Source: Yersinia artesiana (GTDB lineage Bacteria > Pseudomonadota > Gammaproteobacteria > Enterobacterales > Enterobacteriaceae). From it: 64,000 bases of DNA. Under the pieces are notes generated by a model. It saw nothing but the letters and a program-made list of their open reading frames with translations. It did no database searches and had not been told where the DNA came from. This document shows, one piece after another, positions 53,875 through 63,271 of the stretch (within the stretch, counting starts at the first letter, position 1; each line of letters begins with the position of its first letter). Location of the stretch: contig NZ_CACVAD010000019.1 of NCBI RefSeq assembly GCF_902726545.1, positions 1-64,000 on the forward strand. The letters are read 5' to 3'. The translations under genes were made by a program, and so were the position numbers.

Positions 53875-54823
53875 GACGTTTTGTCCTAACAATTAATAAT
53901 AGGAAAACGAGTGCGCCAATCGCGCCCAGAATAACGCTGGCAGGTATTTCAAACGGATAACTGACTAACCGACCAATAATGTCGCATAACACCACCAGAC
54001 CACCGCCACACAACACCACCCAGGGGATGGTTCGGCGTAGGTTATCCCCCATCGCCATGCTGACAATATTGGGTACAATTAATCCGAGGAAGGGCAGCAC
54101 ACCGATTACCACCACCACCACACCACTGATGATGGCAATAATAGACATCCCCATGAGCATAACCCGCTGATAATTCAGGCCGACATTAACCGAGAAATCC
54201 CGCCCCATGCCCGCGACAGTAAAGCGGTCAGCGATCAAACAAGCAATCAATGTCAATGCACCCACTATCCACAACAATTCATAGCGGCCTTGCAATACAC
54301 CTGAAAAATCACCCGATTCCCAACTGCCCAATGATTGCAGCAGATCAAACTCCATTGCCAGGAAAGTGGTGACTGCGCTAAATACCGCACCCAGCATAAT
54401 GCCGGTCAGCGGCACCATTAGCGCCGATTTCATTCTCATTCGTGCCAGTAGCAGCATAAAAAGTGCGGTACCGCCCATAGCAAATAGGGTCGCTACTAAC
54501 ATCTTAACCATTACCGGTGCGGCGGGGCTAAATACCATAACCAGCAATAAACCGAGGCTGGCCGACTGGGTGGTGCCAGCAATCGAGGGTTCGACAAACC
54601 GGTTCTGAGTGAGCATCTGCATAATAAGGCCAGCAACACTCATGGCACTGCCAGCCAGAACCAAGGCTAATGTTCGCGGCACACGGCTTATTAAAAAGAT
54701 GTCGCGCATGTCGGGATCTGACCAGACCTCGGACCATGTGACATTCCCGGCACCAATAAATAGGCTACATGCCATAAGGCCCAGTAAAATAACCAGGCCA
54801 GCTATAAAGCTAAGGTTTTTCAT
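53864..54823 (-). CDS. Iron-siderophore ABC permease (first subunit)
   Basis: A 319-residue FecCD-type permease. An N-terminal membrane segment precedes DIFLISRVPRTLALVLAGSAMSVAGLIMQ, a strongly conserved stretch of siderophore permeases, and the VIGVLPFLGLIVPNIVSMAMG ATPase-docking loop follows near residue 220. It is the CeuB/FatD/VctD-type partner of the second permease. It starts 9 bases after the binding-protein stop. Confidence 0.9.
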   Translation of the reverse strand: MKNLSFIAGLVILLGLMACSLFIGAGNVTWSEVWSDPDMRDIFLISRVPRTLALVLAGSAMSVAGLIMQMLTQNRFVEPSIAGTTQSASLGLLLVMVFSPAAPVMVKMLVATLFAMGGTALFMLLLARMRMKSALMVPLTGIMLGAVFSAVTTFLAMEFDLLQSLGSWESGDFSGVLQGRYELLWIVGALTLIACLIADRFTVAGMGRDFSVNVGLNYQRVMLMGMSIIAIISGVVVVVIGVLPFLGLIVPNIVSMAMGDNLRRTIPWVVLCGGGLVVLCDIIGRLVSYPFEIPASVILGAIGALVFLLLIVRTKRHAG

Positions 54824-54832
54824 TAGTGAGAA

Positions 54833-55786
54833 CTACTGCGCAGCAGCTTGTTTATCCAGCACTGAGCTGATTTTATCCATCAGTTGCATATAACTCTGCA
54901 CACCACCGGCAATATAGAGCGAGGCAGAATCGAGATAAATCACATGACCGTTTTGCCATGCCTTGGTCTTACGAATCAGTGGGTTATCCAGAATCTGTTG
55001 TGCAGACTGATTTTCAGTGCGGCCGATGGCATTATCGCGGTCAAGGACGAACAGCCATTCAGGGTTGGCATTAAGGATAAACTCGGAAGTCACCACGTTG
55101 CCATGATTACCGGCTTCAGTGAAACTGGCCGCAGGAGTGAAGCCTAACTCGTCAAAAATAAAGCCAAAACGCGAACCCGGTGTGTAGGCCGACATTTTTC
55201 CGCCACTGACCATCACCACCATGGCAGAGCCAGCATTAGCTGATTTCTGCTTGATAGCATCTATCTGAGCAGTAAATTTACCCAGCAGGGTTTTCGCCTC
55301 TTCTTCTTTACCGAAGATAGATGCCAATTGCTCTGTGCGCTGAGCCAGGCTTTGGGTAAAGTGCTTGGGATCGATATCCAGTGCGATAGTCGGGGCAATG
55401 GCGCTCAGTTTGTCATAGGCATCTTGGGCACGGCCCCCGGCGATAATCAGGTCTGGTTTAGCCTGACTCAGTGTTTCATAGTCCGGCTCAAATAAGGTGC
55501 CCGCATTCAGATATTCTGCACCAGCGTATTTGGATAGAAATTCCGGAAGATGCGTACTGGTTTGGGGAACACCGGCCACTTTGATATTCAGGGCGTCGGC
55601 CGTATCCAATACAGAGGGGTTCAGTATGATAACTTTTTGCGGATTAAGTGGAACCTGAGTGGTGCCTTGCGCATGTTCGATACTGATTTTCGATGTTTCT
55701 TCAGGGGTTGCCGATGAATTATCACACCCGGTAAGCACAGCAGTCAGTGCCAATAATGATGAAAATAAAGCTAAACGTAATCGCAT
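54833..55786 (-). CDS. Siderophore-binding lipoprotein (CeuE/FatB/VctP-like)
   Basis: A 317-residue substrate-binding lipoprotein, lipobox LTGC with Cys21. The class III fold is visible: the N-lobe opens with KVIILNPSVLDTADALNI and the central KPDLIIAGGRAQDAYDKLSAIAPTI segment is typical of the CeuE/FatB/YclQ family, which bind catecholate siderophores or their breakdown products. I start at ATG 55786, where CAGGAGAG provides a strong ribosome site; upstream in-frame codons lack one. First gene of the uptake operon, with a candidate Fur box 45 bases upstream. No outer-membrane receptor gene is in the window. Confidence 0.88.
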   Translation of the reverse strand: MRLRLALFSSLLALTAVLTGCDNSSATPEETSKISIEHAQGTTQVPLNPQKVIILNPSVLDTADALNIKVAGVPQTSTHLPEFLSKYAGAEYLNAGTLFEPDYETLSQAKPDLIIAGGRAQDAYDKLSAIAPTIALDIDPKHFTQSLAQRTEQLASIFGKEEEAKTLLGKFTAQIDAIKQKSANAGSAMVVMVSGGKMSAYTPGSRFGFIFDELGFTPAASFTEAGNHGNVVTSEFILNANPEWLFVLDRDNAIGRTENQSAQQILDNPLIRKTKAWQNGHVIYLDSASLYIAGGVQSYMQLMDKISSVLDKQAAAQ

Positions 55787-55830
55787 TTTCTCTCCTGAAA
55801 GTGGGGATGTAGATATCCTTGACTGGGAAC

Positions 55831-55849
55831 GACAATGATTTGCATTACT
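55831..55849 (-). promoter_or_regulatory. Candidate Fur box upstream of the siderophore-uptake operon
   Basis: GACAATGATTTGCATTACT matches the 19-base Fur consensus GATAATGATAATCATTATC at 13 positions, including both ATGAT/CATTA half-sites. It lies 45 bases before the binding-protein start, a normal operator location. Confidence 0.6.
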
Positions 55850-56094
55850 AATATCAGGATAATACCGATATATGCCTGTTATTAATAGTTTAGGTCGCCG
55901 GATCTGCAGATAAATCTTCACTTGAGCGAGAATCAAACCCGCCATTCAGGTTTCTCAGATGAGAAAATTAACTATAATTAATTGTTTTTATTAAATATAA
56001 AATCCAGCATTATGCTTACTGCGCCATGATTTCGCATCGCGCAGGGTTAGTGATTGGCCACTCTGATGATTGGGATAGTTCTGGCGCGAAAGTT

Positions 56095-57126
56095 CTAGCG
56101 CGAAACCGCCTCCACTATCGACAGAAAACCATCCGTTTCTATAATTCGGTTTATTCGCAAGCCCGCATCAGCGAGCAATTCTTGCAATTCAGCTTCGGTG
56201 CGTTCTCTCCCACCATCGAGGCATGCCAACATCATGATATCCATGCTCTTGCCATAATGGGGCTGGTTATCTTCCTGAATAAGGGCATCAATAATCAGCA
56301 CTTTGCCATTGGGCCGCATCGCCTTACGACAATTTTGCAGTATGACGACTGCCTTTTCATCGGGCCAGTCGTGAATAATATTTTTCAGTAAATAGATATC
56401 GGCCACTGGACATGACATGAAGAAATTGCCGGATTGGAGTCTCCAACGGGAATCATCACCCAGCTCACTCAGGCAATTGTTGACCAGCACCGGCTCTTGA
56501 TCGAATAAAATACCGTGCAGGCTGGGGTTTGCCTGTAATACTCGCAGTAGTAATCCCCCTATTCCTCCTGCTATATCTGCCACGGTAATATCTTTTGGGA
56601 AGTTATAACTACGCACCAACCCAGGATTCTCCACAGCAGATAAAGAAGACATACCGCTGTGGAAATCATAGTCGGAGGCCTGATTCTCTGGCTTTGACCA
56701 ATACTCAAAAAAAGAAGTACCAAAAACCTGATTAAAAGCACAATGACCACGCACACTGTCAGCCACTAAACTCAGCGGGAGCCAGAAGGTTTCATCGGTG
56801 ATCATCAGTACCGCTTCGCGCAATGAGTGAGGAGAAGATTGACATAAAAATTCCGCCGCTGGCGTCAGTTCAAATCGCTGCCCGGCAATTTCTTTAAAAA
56901 TATTCCTAGTCGCCAATAATCGCAGTACACGATGTAAAGGTAACGCTTCAACACCTATTTTATCTGCCAATTCCTTCGCTGTTTTTGGCCCGTTTAAAAG
57001 ATGATCAGCAATACCTAACGCGGCAACGGCTCGCAATGACGCCTGATAGGAAAACCCCGCCACTTGTTCCAAAAGATAAAATGCATTTTTTTCATTTTCA
57101 GGTGTAAGTGTTTTATTCATTTCCAT
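56095..57126 (-). CDS. SAM-dependent O-methyltransferase, copy 1
   Basis: A 343-residue family 2 methyltransferase. An N-terminal dimerisation/winged-helix domain (about 15-100) precedes the Rossmann domain with VADIAGGIGGLLL and the acidic LFDQEPVL SAM-ribose site. The catalytic His lies in NIIHDWPDE. I start at ATG 57126, which gives exactly the same length as the adjacent paralogue; upstream in-frame Mets are less likely. The substrate is unknown: homologues methylate small hydroxylated aromatics or polyketides. It is the downstream member of a tandem pair and is followed by the siderophore-uptake operon on the same strand. Confidence 0.83.
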   Translation of the reverse strand: MEMNKTLTPENEKNAFYLLEQVAGFSYQASLRAVAALGIADHLLNGPKTAKELADKIGVEALPLHRVLRLLATRNIFKEIAGQRFELTPAAEFLCQSSPHSLREAVLMITDETFWLPLSLVADSVRGHCAFNQVFGTSFFEYWSKPENQASDYDFHSGMSSLSAVENPGLVRSYNFPKDITVADIAGGIGGLLLRVLQANPSLHGILFDQEPVLVNNCLSELGDDSRWRLQSGNFFMSCPVADIYLLKNIIHDWPDEKAVVILQNCRKAMRPNGKVLIIDALIQEDNQPHYGKSMDIMMLACLDGGRERTEAELQELLADAGLRINRIIETDGFLSIVEAVSR

Positions 57127-57268
57127 GATTGTCATACCCCTTAATAAAGCGTGGACAAACAACATAAATAAACAAGTCACGAGCAAGCGCTCAACAAATT
57201 AACCAGAAGTGAAAAGCCCGCAAATAATATGCGGGCAGAAAGAAAATTGAGTCTGATACAGGAGAATT

Positions 57269-57337
57269 TATACCCTAAATAATTCGAGTTGCAGGAAAGC
57301 AACCAACGCACAGGCAGCTGGAACGAGAAGGGGTATA
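57269..57337. repeat. Small dispersed-type intergenic repeat with inverted ends
   Basis: A 69-base element bounded by TATACCC and GGGTATA, with the internal TAAATAATTCGAGTTGCAGG motif that I recognise as common in intergenic regions of Yersinia and related enterics. It lies between the two methyltransferase genes. It is a non-coding palindromic/MITE-like repeat; whether it belongs to a named family needs a genome comparison. Confidence 0.55.
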
Positions 57338-57350
57338 AGAATCTCAATAT

Positions 57351-58382
57351 TTAACGAGCAACGGCCTCGACTATCGAGATATAACTACCCGTGTCTATAA
57401 TGCGATTTAATTTAAGATCGGCTTTGGCAAGCAACTCTTTTAACTCGCTTTCCGTACGTTCTCTACCGCCGTCAAAACTCCCCATCAAGAGAATATCCAT
57501 ATATTTGCCGAAATGTGGGGCATTGCTTTCAGGAATAACGGTCTCCATGATCAGCACTTTCCCATTAGGAAGCATTGCTTTGCGGCAATTGTGGAGAATC
57601 TCCGCGGTTTTTTCATCGGGCCAGTCGTGCGTGATGTATTTCAGTAAATAAATATCTGCCGCAGGACAGGATTCGAAGAAACTACCCGGTTGGAGTCTCC
57701 AGCGAGAATTATCACCCAGCTCACCCAGACGGTTTTTTTCCAGAACCGGCGCGCGGTCGAATAAAATACCTTTGAGTGTTGGGTTAGCCTGCAATACGGT
57801 TAACAGTAACCCTCCCCTTCCCCCCGCGATATCCGCAACAGTGGCATTTTCTGGGAAATGATAACCACGAACCAAAGCGAGGTTTTCCACCACCGACATA
57901 GAAGACATCCCCGAATGGAAATCATAATCTGGTGTACGAGTCTGGGGTTTTGACCAATATTCGAAGAATGACATGCCATACACATTTTTAAAGGCAGATT
58001 CACCATGAACTTCGTCCACCACATTCCCCAAAGGCCGCCACATTGTTTCATCTGTTAGCATCAATACCCCGTAGCGCAGTGAAAGCGGATGTGATGTAGA
58101 TAAAAACTCAGCCGACGGCGTGAGTATAAATCTCTGCCCATCAATTTCTTTAAAGATATCTCTGGTCGCCAGTAACCGCAGGATGCGATACAAATTCAGC
58201 GTTTCAACACCAAGTTCCTTACTCAATTGCCTGGCTGTTTTTGGCCCATCAATAAGATGGTCTGCCACCCCCAAAATAGCGGCTGCACGCAGTGCCGCTT
58301 GGTAAGTGAAACCCATGGTTTGGTCTAATAAATATAATGCCGCTTTCTCGCTTTCAGGCGTAAATGCCTTATTAGTTGTCAT
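57351..58382 (-). CDS. SAM-dependent O-methyltransferase, copy 2
   Basis: A 343-residue paralogue of the previous gene, sharing long near-identical stretches (for example the ITHDWPDEK region and the EVLPLD-type dimerisation core). The SAM motif reads VADIAGGRGGLLL and the catalytic His is in YITHDWPDE. An AGAGG site precedes ATG 58382. The two genes clearly arose by tandem duplication; a dispersed repeat now lies between them. Substrate and partners are unknown, and no monooxygenase, NRPS or PKS gene is nearby. Confidence 0.84.
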   Translation of the reverse strand: MTTNKAFTPESEKAALYLLDQTMGFTYQAALRAAAILGVADHLIDGPKTARQLSKELGVETLNLYRILRLLATRDIFKEIDGQRFILTPSAEFLSTSHPLSLRYGVLMLTDETMWRPLGNVVDEVHGESAFKNVYGMSFFEYWSKPQTRTPDYDFHSGMSSMSVVENLALVRGYHFPENATVADIAGGRGGLLLTVLQANPTLKGILFDRAPVLEKNRLGELGDNSRWRLQPGSFFESCPAADIYLLKYITHDWPDEKTAEILHNCRKAMLPNGKVLIMETVIPESNAPHFGKYMDILLMGSFDGGRERTESELKELLAKADLKLNRIIDTGSYISIVEAVAR

Positions 58383-59028
58383 GCTTATAATACCTCTAAT
58401 GTAATATTAAATAAGAGTTATAATCGCAACATCCAGACAAAACGTTCAGTCTCATTGAGGCAGATGCTTTGCTCGCATATATAATGGTCGCTAAAAACAA
58501 GTACGCCACTCACTAATGTTAAATATATTTAATGTTATTTGTTGTTTTTTATTTACGCCTGGCCGCTGCTGTTTACGTTGTCGTTCAATCTCTCTTGTTA
58601 TTTTTATTATAAATTTAATTTTCATTATTAATCATATAGATAAAAATTACATTTAATATAAATAACACAAAGAGATTGATAATATTACTGCTGAATTCAC
58701 TATTAACATTAAAATAGCAGGCAAGAAAAAATGACTAATATTAAATAATAACCAAGTAAAATATAAACGTTATGTATATAGTTTCTTATACTTATTATAT
58801 TGAAAGTGAAAATCTAATAAAAAATGGTAATGTCGCTATTGGGCTAGCGATGTTGTCACAAAGGTGTAAGCGTTAGTTATATGTCCAATGTCGAGTCACC
58901 GGGGGGTTATTCACGATATTTGTTACTACTAAAATAGTTTCCATGCAGATTTATGATTTTTGTGGGTTTTGCTGCGCTAGCCGGCAAATTTCGTCATCGG
59001 TGGCAGAAATTGCTATCATGGTTGAATC
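58383..59028. other. AT-rich noncoding region
   Basis: About 650 bases with very low GC in the middle part and no credible gene, RNA or repeat. It must contain the methyltransferase promoter near 58400-58500, but no clear element stands out. Confidence 0.45.
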
Positions 59029-59247
59029 TTGAATGTCGATGGCGACTTTAAAGACACTGATTTTGGTATTGCTCCCGAAACCGCACATGTGATGTTAACC
59101 AGTAGGCTGACATTACACTTTAGCCCGGAGAATCTGCCTTTGGATGTCGGCATTCCGACATCACAGGGCAAACCGGCAAAAATTCTGCAATCCGTTGATA
59201 ATAAAAAGCTCCTGGATATCCTTTATCAAGCCTTGAGCAATTCCTGA
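59029..59247 (+). CDS. Small hypothetical protein or gene remnant before yjbB
   Basis: A 72-residue frame beginning at a TTG two codons after an in-frame stop, with no good ribosome site. The protein looks like the C-terminal end of a larger soluble domain (TSRLTLHFSPENLPLDVG, then a helical end). It may be a decayed gene whose 5' part is lost. It ends 32 bases before yjbB. I recognise no family. Confidence 0.3.
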   Translation: MNVDGDFKDTDFGIAPETAHVMLTSRLTLHFSPENLPLDVGIPTSQGKPAKILQSVDNKKLLDILYQALSNS

Positions 59248-59279
59248 TTGGAGCCACTCACAAAAATCTGAGACTGACC

Positions 59280-60899
59280 ATGCTGACACTGCTTCATCTG
59301 CTTTCATCCGTCGCCCTGCTGGTGTGGGGCACACACATCGTTCGCACAGGTATTATGCGGGTTTATGGCGCTGATTTACGCCGAGTCCTTAGCGCCAGTA
59401 TTCAGAAAAAACCGACGGCATTTATGGCCGGGATTGGCGTCACCGCACTGGTGCAAAGCAGTAATGCCACGGCATTACTGGTGATTTCATTTGTCTCTCA
59501 GGGGCTGATTTCATTGTCCCCTGCCCTGGTGATTATGTTAGGAGCCGATGTCGGCACCGCACTGATGGCGCGGGTGCTGACCTTTGATCTCTCCTGGTTG
59601 TCGCCATTGCTGATTTTGGGTGGGGTCATTGTCTTCCTCGGACAGCGCAAAGCGCGTGTAGGCCAGATGGGGCGAGTATGTATTGGCCTCGGGCTGATTA
59701 TTTTGGCGCTGCAACTGATAGTCACCGCCGCCGGGCCGATTACACAAGCGACTGCGGTTCAGGCCATTTTCTCCTCCCTGACTGGCGATACCATTCTGGC
59801 GCTGCTGATTGGCGCGCTGTTTGCCATGATCAGTTATTCCAGTTTAGCTGCCGTGCTGCTGACCGCGACACTCGCCGCCACCGGTCTGGTGCCGCTGAAT
59901 ATCGCGCTCTGCATTGTGATTGGTTCAAATCTGGGTAGCGGATTACTGGCCTTAATCAGTAGCCGTGGGCAGAATGCCGTCTCCCGCCAAGTGGTGTTGG
60001 GGAGCCTACTGTTTAAGGTTATTGGCTGCATTTTAGTGGTTCCCTGGGTCAATGTGTTAGGGCAATGGCTGTTCGGGCGCAATTTACCTGCCGCCGAAGT
60101 GGTCATTTACTTCCACGTTTTCTATAACCTGCTGCGCTGCTTGTTGATGTTGCCATTGGTTGGAGTGATGGCTCGTATTTGTAGCCGGTTGGTCAGTGAT
60201 GCCCCCAATACCGCACAACCCTCAGCGCCGCGCTATCTTGATATTACCGCCATCGATACTCCGTCACTGGCATTAGCCAATGCAGCGCGGGAAACCCTGC
60301 GCATGGGGGATGTGCTGGAGCAAATGCTATTTCGCTTTAAAGAAGTGTTGGAAGGCAATAAACAGCAAAAACATGAAGTCAGCTTGTTGGAAGATGAAGT
60401 TGACATGCTGTATAGCGCGATAAAACTGTATTTAGCCCAAATTCAGCAAGACGAATTAGGCGAAATTGATTCACGGCGATGGGCAGAAATCATTGATACC
60501 GCAGTCAATCTCCAGCAAGCGGGCGATATTATTGGCCGCATGACCTCGGATGTCGCCGCCAAATCACTCAATGCGCGCAAGCCATTTTCAGCCGAAGGGT
60601 TGGAGGAATTAAATACCTTACATGCCCGGTTGGTGACGAATCTGGATTTAGGGATGTCAGTATTTTTATCGCGCGATATTAATAACGCCAAGCGCTTACG
60701 CCGCGCCAAACATCGTTTTCGCTTACTAAACCGCCGTTACTCTCATGCTCACGTCGAGCGCTTGCATCAACAAAACGTACTAAGTATTGAGACCAGCAGC
60801 CTGCATATGGGGCTATTGGGGGATATGAAACGCTTGAACTCACTATTCTGTTCAACGGCATATCATGTATTGGAAGTGCAGGAAGAAGCATTGGATTAA
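59280..60899 (+). CDS. yjbB: YjbB, Na+/phosphate cotransporter-like protein
   Basis: A 539-residue inner-membrane protein closely matching E. coli YjbB along its whole length. The two inverted Na/Pi-cotransporter repeats carry the QSSNAT and the YSSLAAVLL motifs; a C-terminal PhoU-like cytoplasmic domain starts near residue 330 (LALANAARETLRMGD). Homologues move phosphate across the membrane, probably outward in E. coli. It starts at ATG 59280. A hairpin follows the stop. Confidence 0.93.
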   Translation: MLTLLHLLSSVALLVWGTHIVRTGIMRVYGADLRRVLSASIQKKPTAFMAGIGVTALVQSSNATALLVISFVSQGLISLSPALVIMLGADVGTALMARVLTFDLSWLSPLLILGGVIVFLGQRKARVGQMGRVCIGLGLIILALQLIVTAAGPITQATAVQAIFSSLTGDTILALLIGALFAMISYSSLAAVLLTATLAATGLVPLNIALCIVIGSNLGSGLLALISSRGQNAVSRQVVLGSLLFKVIGCILVVPWVNVLGQWLFGRNLPAAEVVIYFHVFYNLLRCLLMLPLVGVMARICSRLVSDAPNTAQPSAPRYLDITAIDTPSLALANAARETLRMGDVLEQMLFRFKEVLEGNKQQKHEVSLLEDEVDMLYSAIKLYLAQIQQDELGEIDSRRWAEIIDTAVNLQQAGDIIGRMTSDVAAKSLNARKPFSAEGLEELNTLHARLVTNLDLGMSVFLSRDINNAKRLRRAKHRFRLLNRRYSHAHVERLHQQNVLSIETSSLHMGLLGDMKRLNSLFCSTAYHVLEVQEEALD

Positions 60900-60906
60900 A
60901 TAACAA

Positions 60907-60946
60907 GTTGGGGGCACTCTAGCGGCCACGCTACTGCGCCCCCAAC
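60907..60946. terminator. Bidirectional terminator between yjbB and cueP
   Basis: Perfect 9-bp arms GTTGGGGGC/GCCCCCAAC enclose an inner 5-bp stem TAGCG/CGCTA. It lies 8 bases after yjbB and between two convergent genes. GC-rich but without a long T-run, so Rho-independent strength is uncertain. Confidence 0.6.
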
Positions 60947-61023
60947 GGTACAATTCCCCTCAGTCTACTTTGTCAGCAGCTGAGTTTTATTTAACTTTTA
61001 TCTCAGACTAACTCTAGTCAGAG

Positions 61024-61590
61024 TTATTTCTGCAAATGTAATGTCGTCATACAAGTTTGGCTTTCAGCTTGGGTCGCAAAAGGTGATACCGCTTTGAGGC
61101 CTTGATAACTCACCTCAATCGTCCCTTTAGTATTGCGCGGCAACCACACGCCAATAAAACCATTCTGATAGCTGGTCAGTGTATCTTGCAGGATAACTTT
61201 CCCGGCTTTATCAGTAATTTTCACATCAAATGGCGTATTCGCTAATTCGCCACGACAGCCAGATAAACTGTGGTTAAAACAGGGGTGAGTTTGGTTTATA
61301 TAAGGCGCAAATGAGAGATAGAACTTATCCCCCACCGGGAAAGAAAACTGTTGTTGCCCATCAGATAATTTCAATTCAGTCCCTGTTACCGAAGCTGAAT
61401 AGGCCAAAGGACGCTCTTGTTTGGATTGATCAATAGTCTCAATCATCTGCTCAGTAGTTTTTCCAGATAAGCCGTGTTGAGCCAAAAATTCTGTTTGTGT
61501 CGTCGCCGAGGCGAAATGGCTGAAAGTGACTGCGGCTAAAGCAACAATAGCCAGCCGGGCAGTTGAAGCAAATGTCTTTTTCACTGTCAT
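61024..61590 (-). CDS. cueP: CueP, periplasmic copper-binding protein
   Basis: A 188-residue periplasmic protein with signal peptide (residues 1-29, FASA cleavage). Three cysteines, 104, 112 and 180, in HPCFNHSLSGCRGEL and the C-terminal QTCMTTLH have exactly the relative spacing of the copper-ligand cysteines of Salmonella CueP. It buffers copper and can hand it to periplasmic enzymes such as SodC. A CueR-type promoter lies 55-85 bases upstream. Convergent with yjbB. Confidence 0.9.
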   Translation of the reverse strand: MTVKKTFASTARLAIVALAAVTFSHFASATTQTEFLAQHGLSGKTTEQMIETIDQSKQERPLAYSASVTGTELKLSDGQQQFSFPVGDKFYLSFAPYINQTHPCFNHSLSGCRGELANTPFDVKITDKAGKVILQDTLTSYQNGFIGVWLPRNTKGTIEVSYQGLKAVSPFATQAESQTCMTTLHLQK

Positions 61591-61644
61591 GGTATCCTTT
61601 CAGTAAGAGGAAAATGTTCTGGATAGGTTGGAATAATGACTGAT

Positions 61645-61675
61645 AATCTAAACCCTCCCCTTGGGGGAGGGTCAA
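61645..61675 (-). promoter_or_regulatory. CueR-type promoter of cueP
   Basis: On the minus strand TTGACC (-35, 61670-61675) and TAGATT (-10, 61645-61650) are 19 bases apart, the long spacer typical of MerR-family promoters. Between them lies a near-perfect palindrome, CCCTCCCC on one side and GGGGAGGG on the other, closely matching the CueR boxes of copA and cueO. Copper-dependent activation is expected. The regulator gene itself is not in the window. Confidence 0.8.
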
Positions 61676-61768
61676 AGACAGATTTGAATAGAAAGGTAAG
61701 CTATTGTATAGCAATGGATTTTCTTGATCTAAATCAAACTGAAACTGTGATATCCCTCTCAAACCGTT

Positions 61769-63271
61769 TTAATTAATATCCGGATGCTGAGCAATCAGAT
61801 TTTTTCTTTTTTTCTCAAGCTCCGCTATTTGCTGGTCAATATCTTCAATATTTTGTTCGATGTGATCATGATGTTCCTGCAATATCTCTTTGGCTTCGGC
61901 TCTATCTGACGCCGCAGGTGTCGCCCCTTTCAATGGCTTATTCGCCGTTTCCTTCATAAATACGCCAGTCACCAAACCAATAACCGCTACCACCATCAGA
62001 TAATAGGCTGGCATAAACAGATTCTGAGTAATTTCAACCAACCATGCGGCTGCTGTCGGTGTCAGGCCTGCAACCAAAACCGAGATATTAAAGGCGATAG
62101 CCAGTGCGCTGTAGCGAATATGGGTTGGGAACATCGCCGGTAATATCGATGCCATCACACCGGTAAAACAGTTAAGTAAAATCGCCAGAATCAACAAGCC
62201 GCAGAATATCAAACCGATAATGCCACTGTTAATCAAAATGAAGCTTGGGATAGCGAGAACAAACAGCCCAATACTGCCAAAAATAACAAAAGGTTTGCGG
62301 CCAAATCGGTCACTCATTAACCCCATCACCGGTTGGACAAATAACATACCCAGCATGATGGCAATAATAATCAAGACGCCGTGGTCTTCAGAATAATGCA
62401 GACTGTGCGACAGGTAGCTCGGCATATAGGTCAGTAGCATGTAATAAGTGACGTTAGTTGCAATCACCATACCGACACAAATAGTCAGGTTCTTCCATTG
62501 TTTAGTCAGAATTTCGCCGAAAGAAACTTTCGGTGGCTGAGCAATATTATGGCGCGAGTCATTATCTATTTTATCGACGTGTTGCTGGAAAGTCGGTGTT
62601 TCTTCCAGCGCATGGCGTAAATAGATACCAATAAGCCCTAATGGTGCTGCCACAAAGAACGGAATACGCCATCCCCATTCAAGGAAACTGGCCTCGCCGA
62701 CAATACTGGATATCAGTAATACAACGCCTGCCCCGAGAACAAAACCGGCAATGGAACCAAAATCCAGCCAACTGCCGAGGAAGCCACGTTTTCTGTCCGG
62801 TGAATACTCCGCAACAAAAATAGCGGCACCGGTATATTCGCCACCAACTGAAAAGCCCTGCGCCAGTTTTGCTAATAACAGCAAGATAGGTGCCCAAATA
62901 CCTATCGAAGCATAGGAGGGAATCAATCCAATACAGAAGGTACTGACCGACATAATAATGATGGTGACTGACAGAACTTTTTGTCGCCCATACTTATCAC
63001 CCAATGCCCCAAAGAATAGGCCACCGAGAGGCCGAACCAGGAAAGGAACGGAAAAGGTCGCCAGTGCGGCAATCATCTGAATACCGGGGTCTGCACCGGG
63101 GAAAAACACCTGGCCAAGTGCAAATGCGACAAAGCCATAGACACCAAAGTCGAACCACTCCATGGCGTTGCCCAACGCTGCTGCGGTAATAGCTTTCTTT
63201 AGTTTGGCATCATCAATGATCGTAATGTCATTGATTTGCATAGGTTTAACACTCTTTTTTCGTAGTCCCAT
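61769..63271 (-). CDS. proP: ProP, proline/glycine betaine:H+ symporter
   Basis: A 500-residue MFS osmosensory transporter, nearly colinear with E. coli ProP (also 500 residues). Twelve membrane segments, the MFS loop GDKYGRQK and GLMSDRFGRKP, and the C-terminal coiled coil (AKEILQEHHDHIEQNIEDID) that senses osmolality are present. I start at ATG 63271 with an AAGGAAG site rather than at the upstream in-frame Met. It imports osmoprotectants under osmotic stress. Confidence 0.96.
   Translation of the reverse strand: MGLRKKSVKPMQINDITIIDDAKLKKAITAAALGNAMEWFDFGVYGFVAFALGQVFFPGADPGIQMIAALATFSVPFLVRPLGGLFFGALGDKYGRQKVLSVTIIIMSVSTFCIGLIPSYASIGIWAPILLLLAKLAQGFSVGGEYTGAAIFVAEYSPDRKRGFLGSWLDFGSIAGFVLGAGVVLLISSIVGEASFLEWGWRIPFFVAAPLGLIGIYLRHALEETPTFQQHVDKIDNDSRHNIAQPPKVSFGEILTKQWKNLTICVGMVIATNVTYYMLLTYMPSYLSHSLHYSEDHGVLIIIAIMLGMLFVQPVMGLMSDRFGRKPFVIFGSIGLFVLAIPSFILINSGIIGLIFCGLLILAILLNCFTGVMASILPAMFPTHIRYSALAIAFNISVLVAGLTPTAAAWLVEITQNLFMPAYYLMVVAVIGLVTGVFMKETANKPLKGATPAASDRAEAKEILQEHHDHIEQNIEDIDQQIAELEKKRKNLIAQHPDIN

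Noticed and set aside
61652-61672. Hairpin first read as a terminator of proP
   Set aside because: The palindrome sits precisely between TTGACC and TAGATT with 19-base spacing and matches CueR boxes, so an operator/promoter explains it better.
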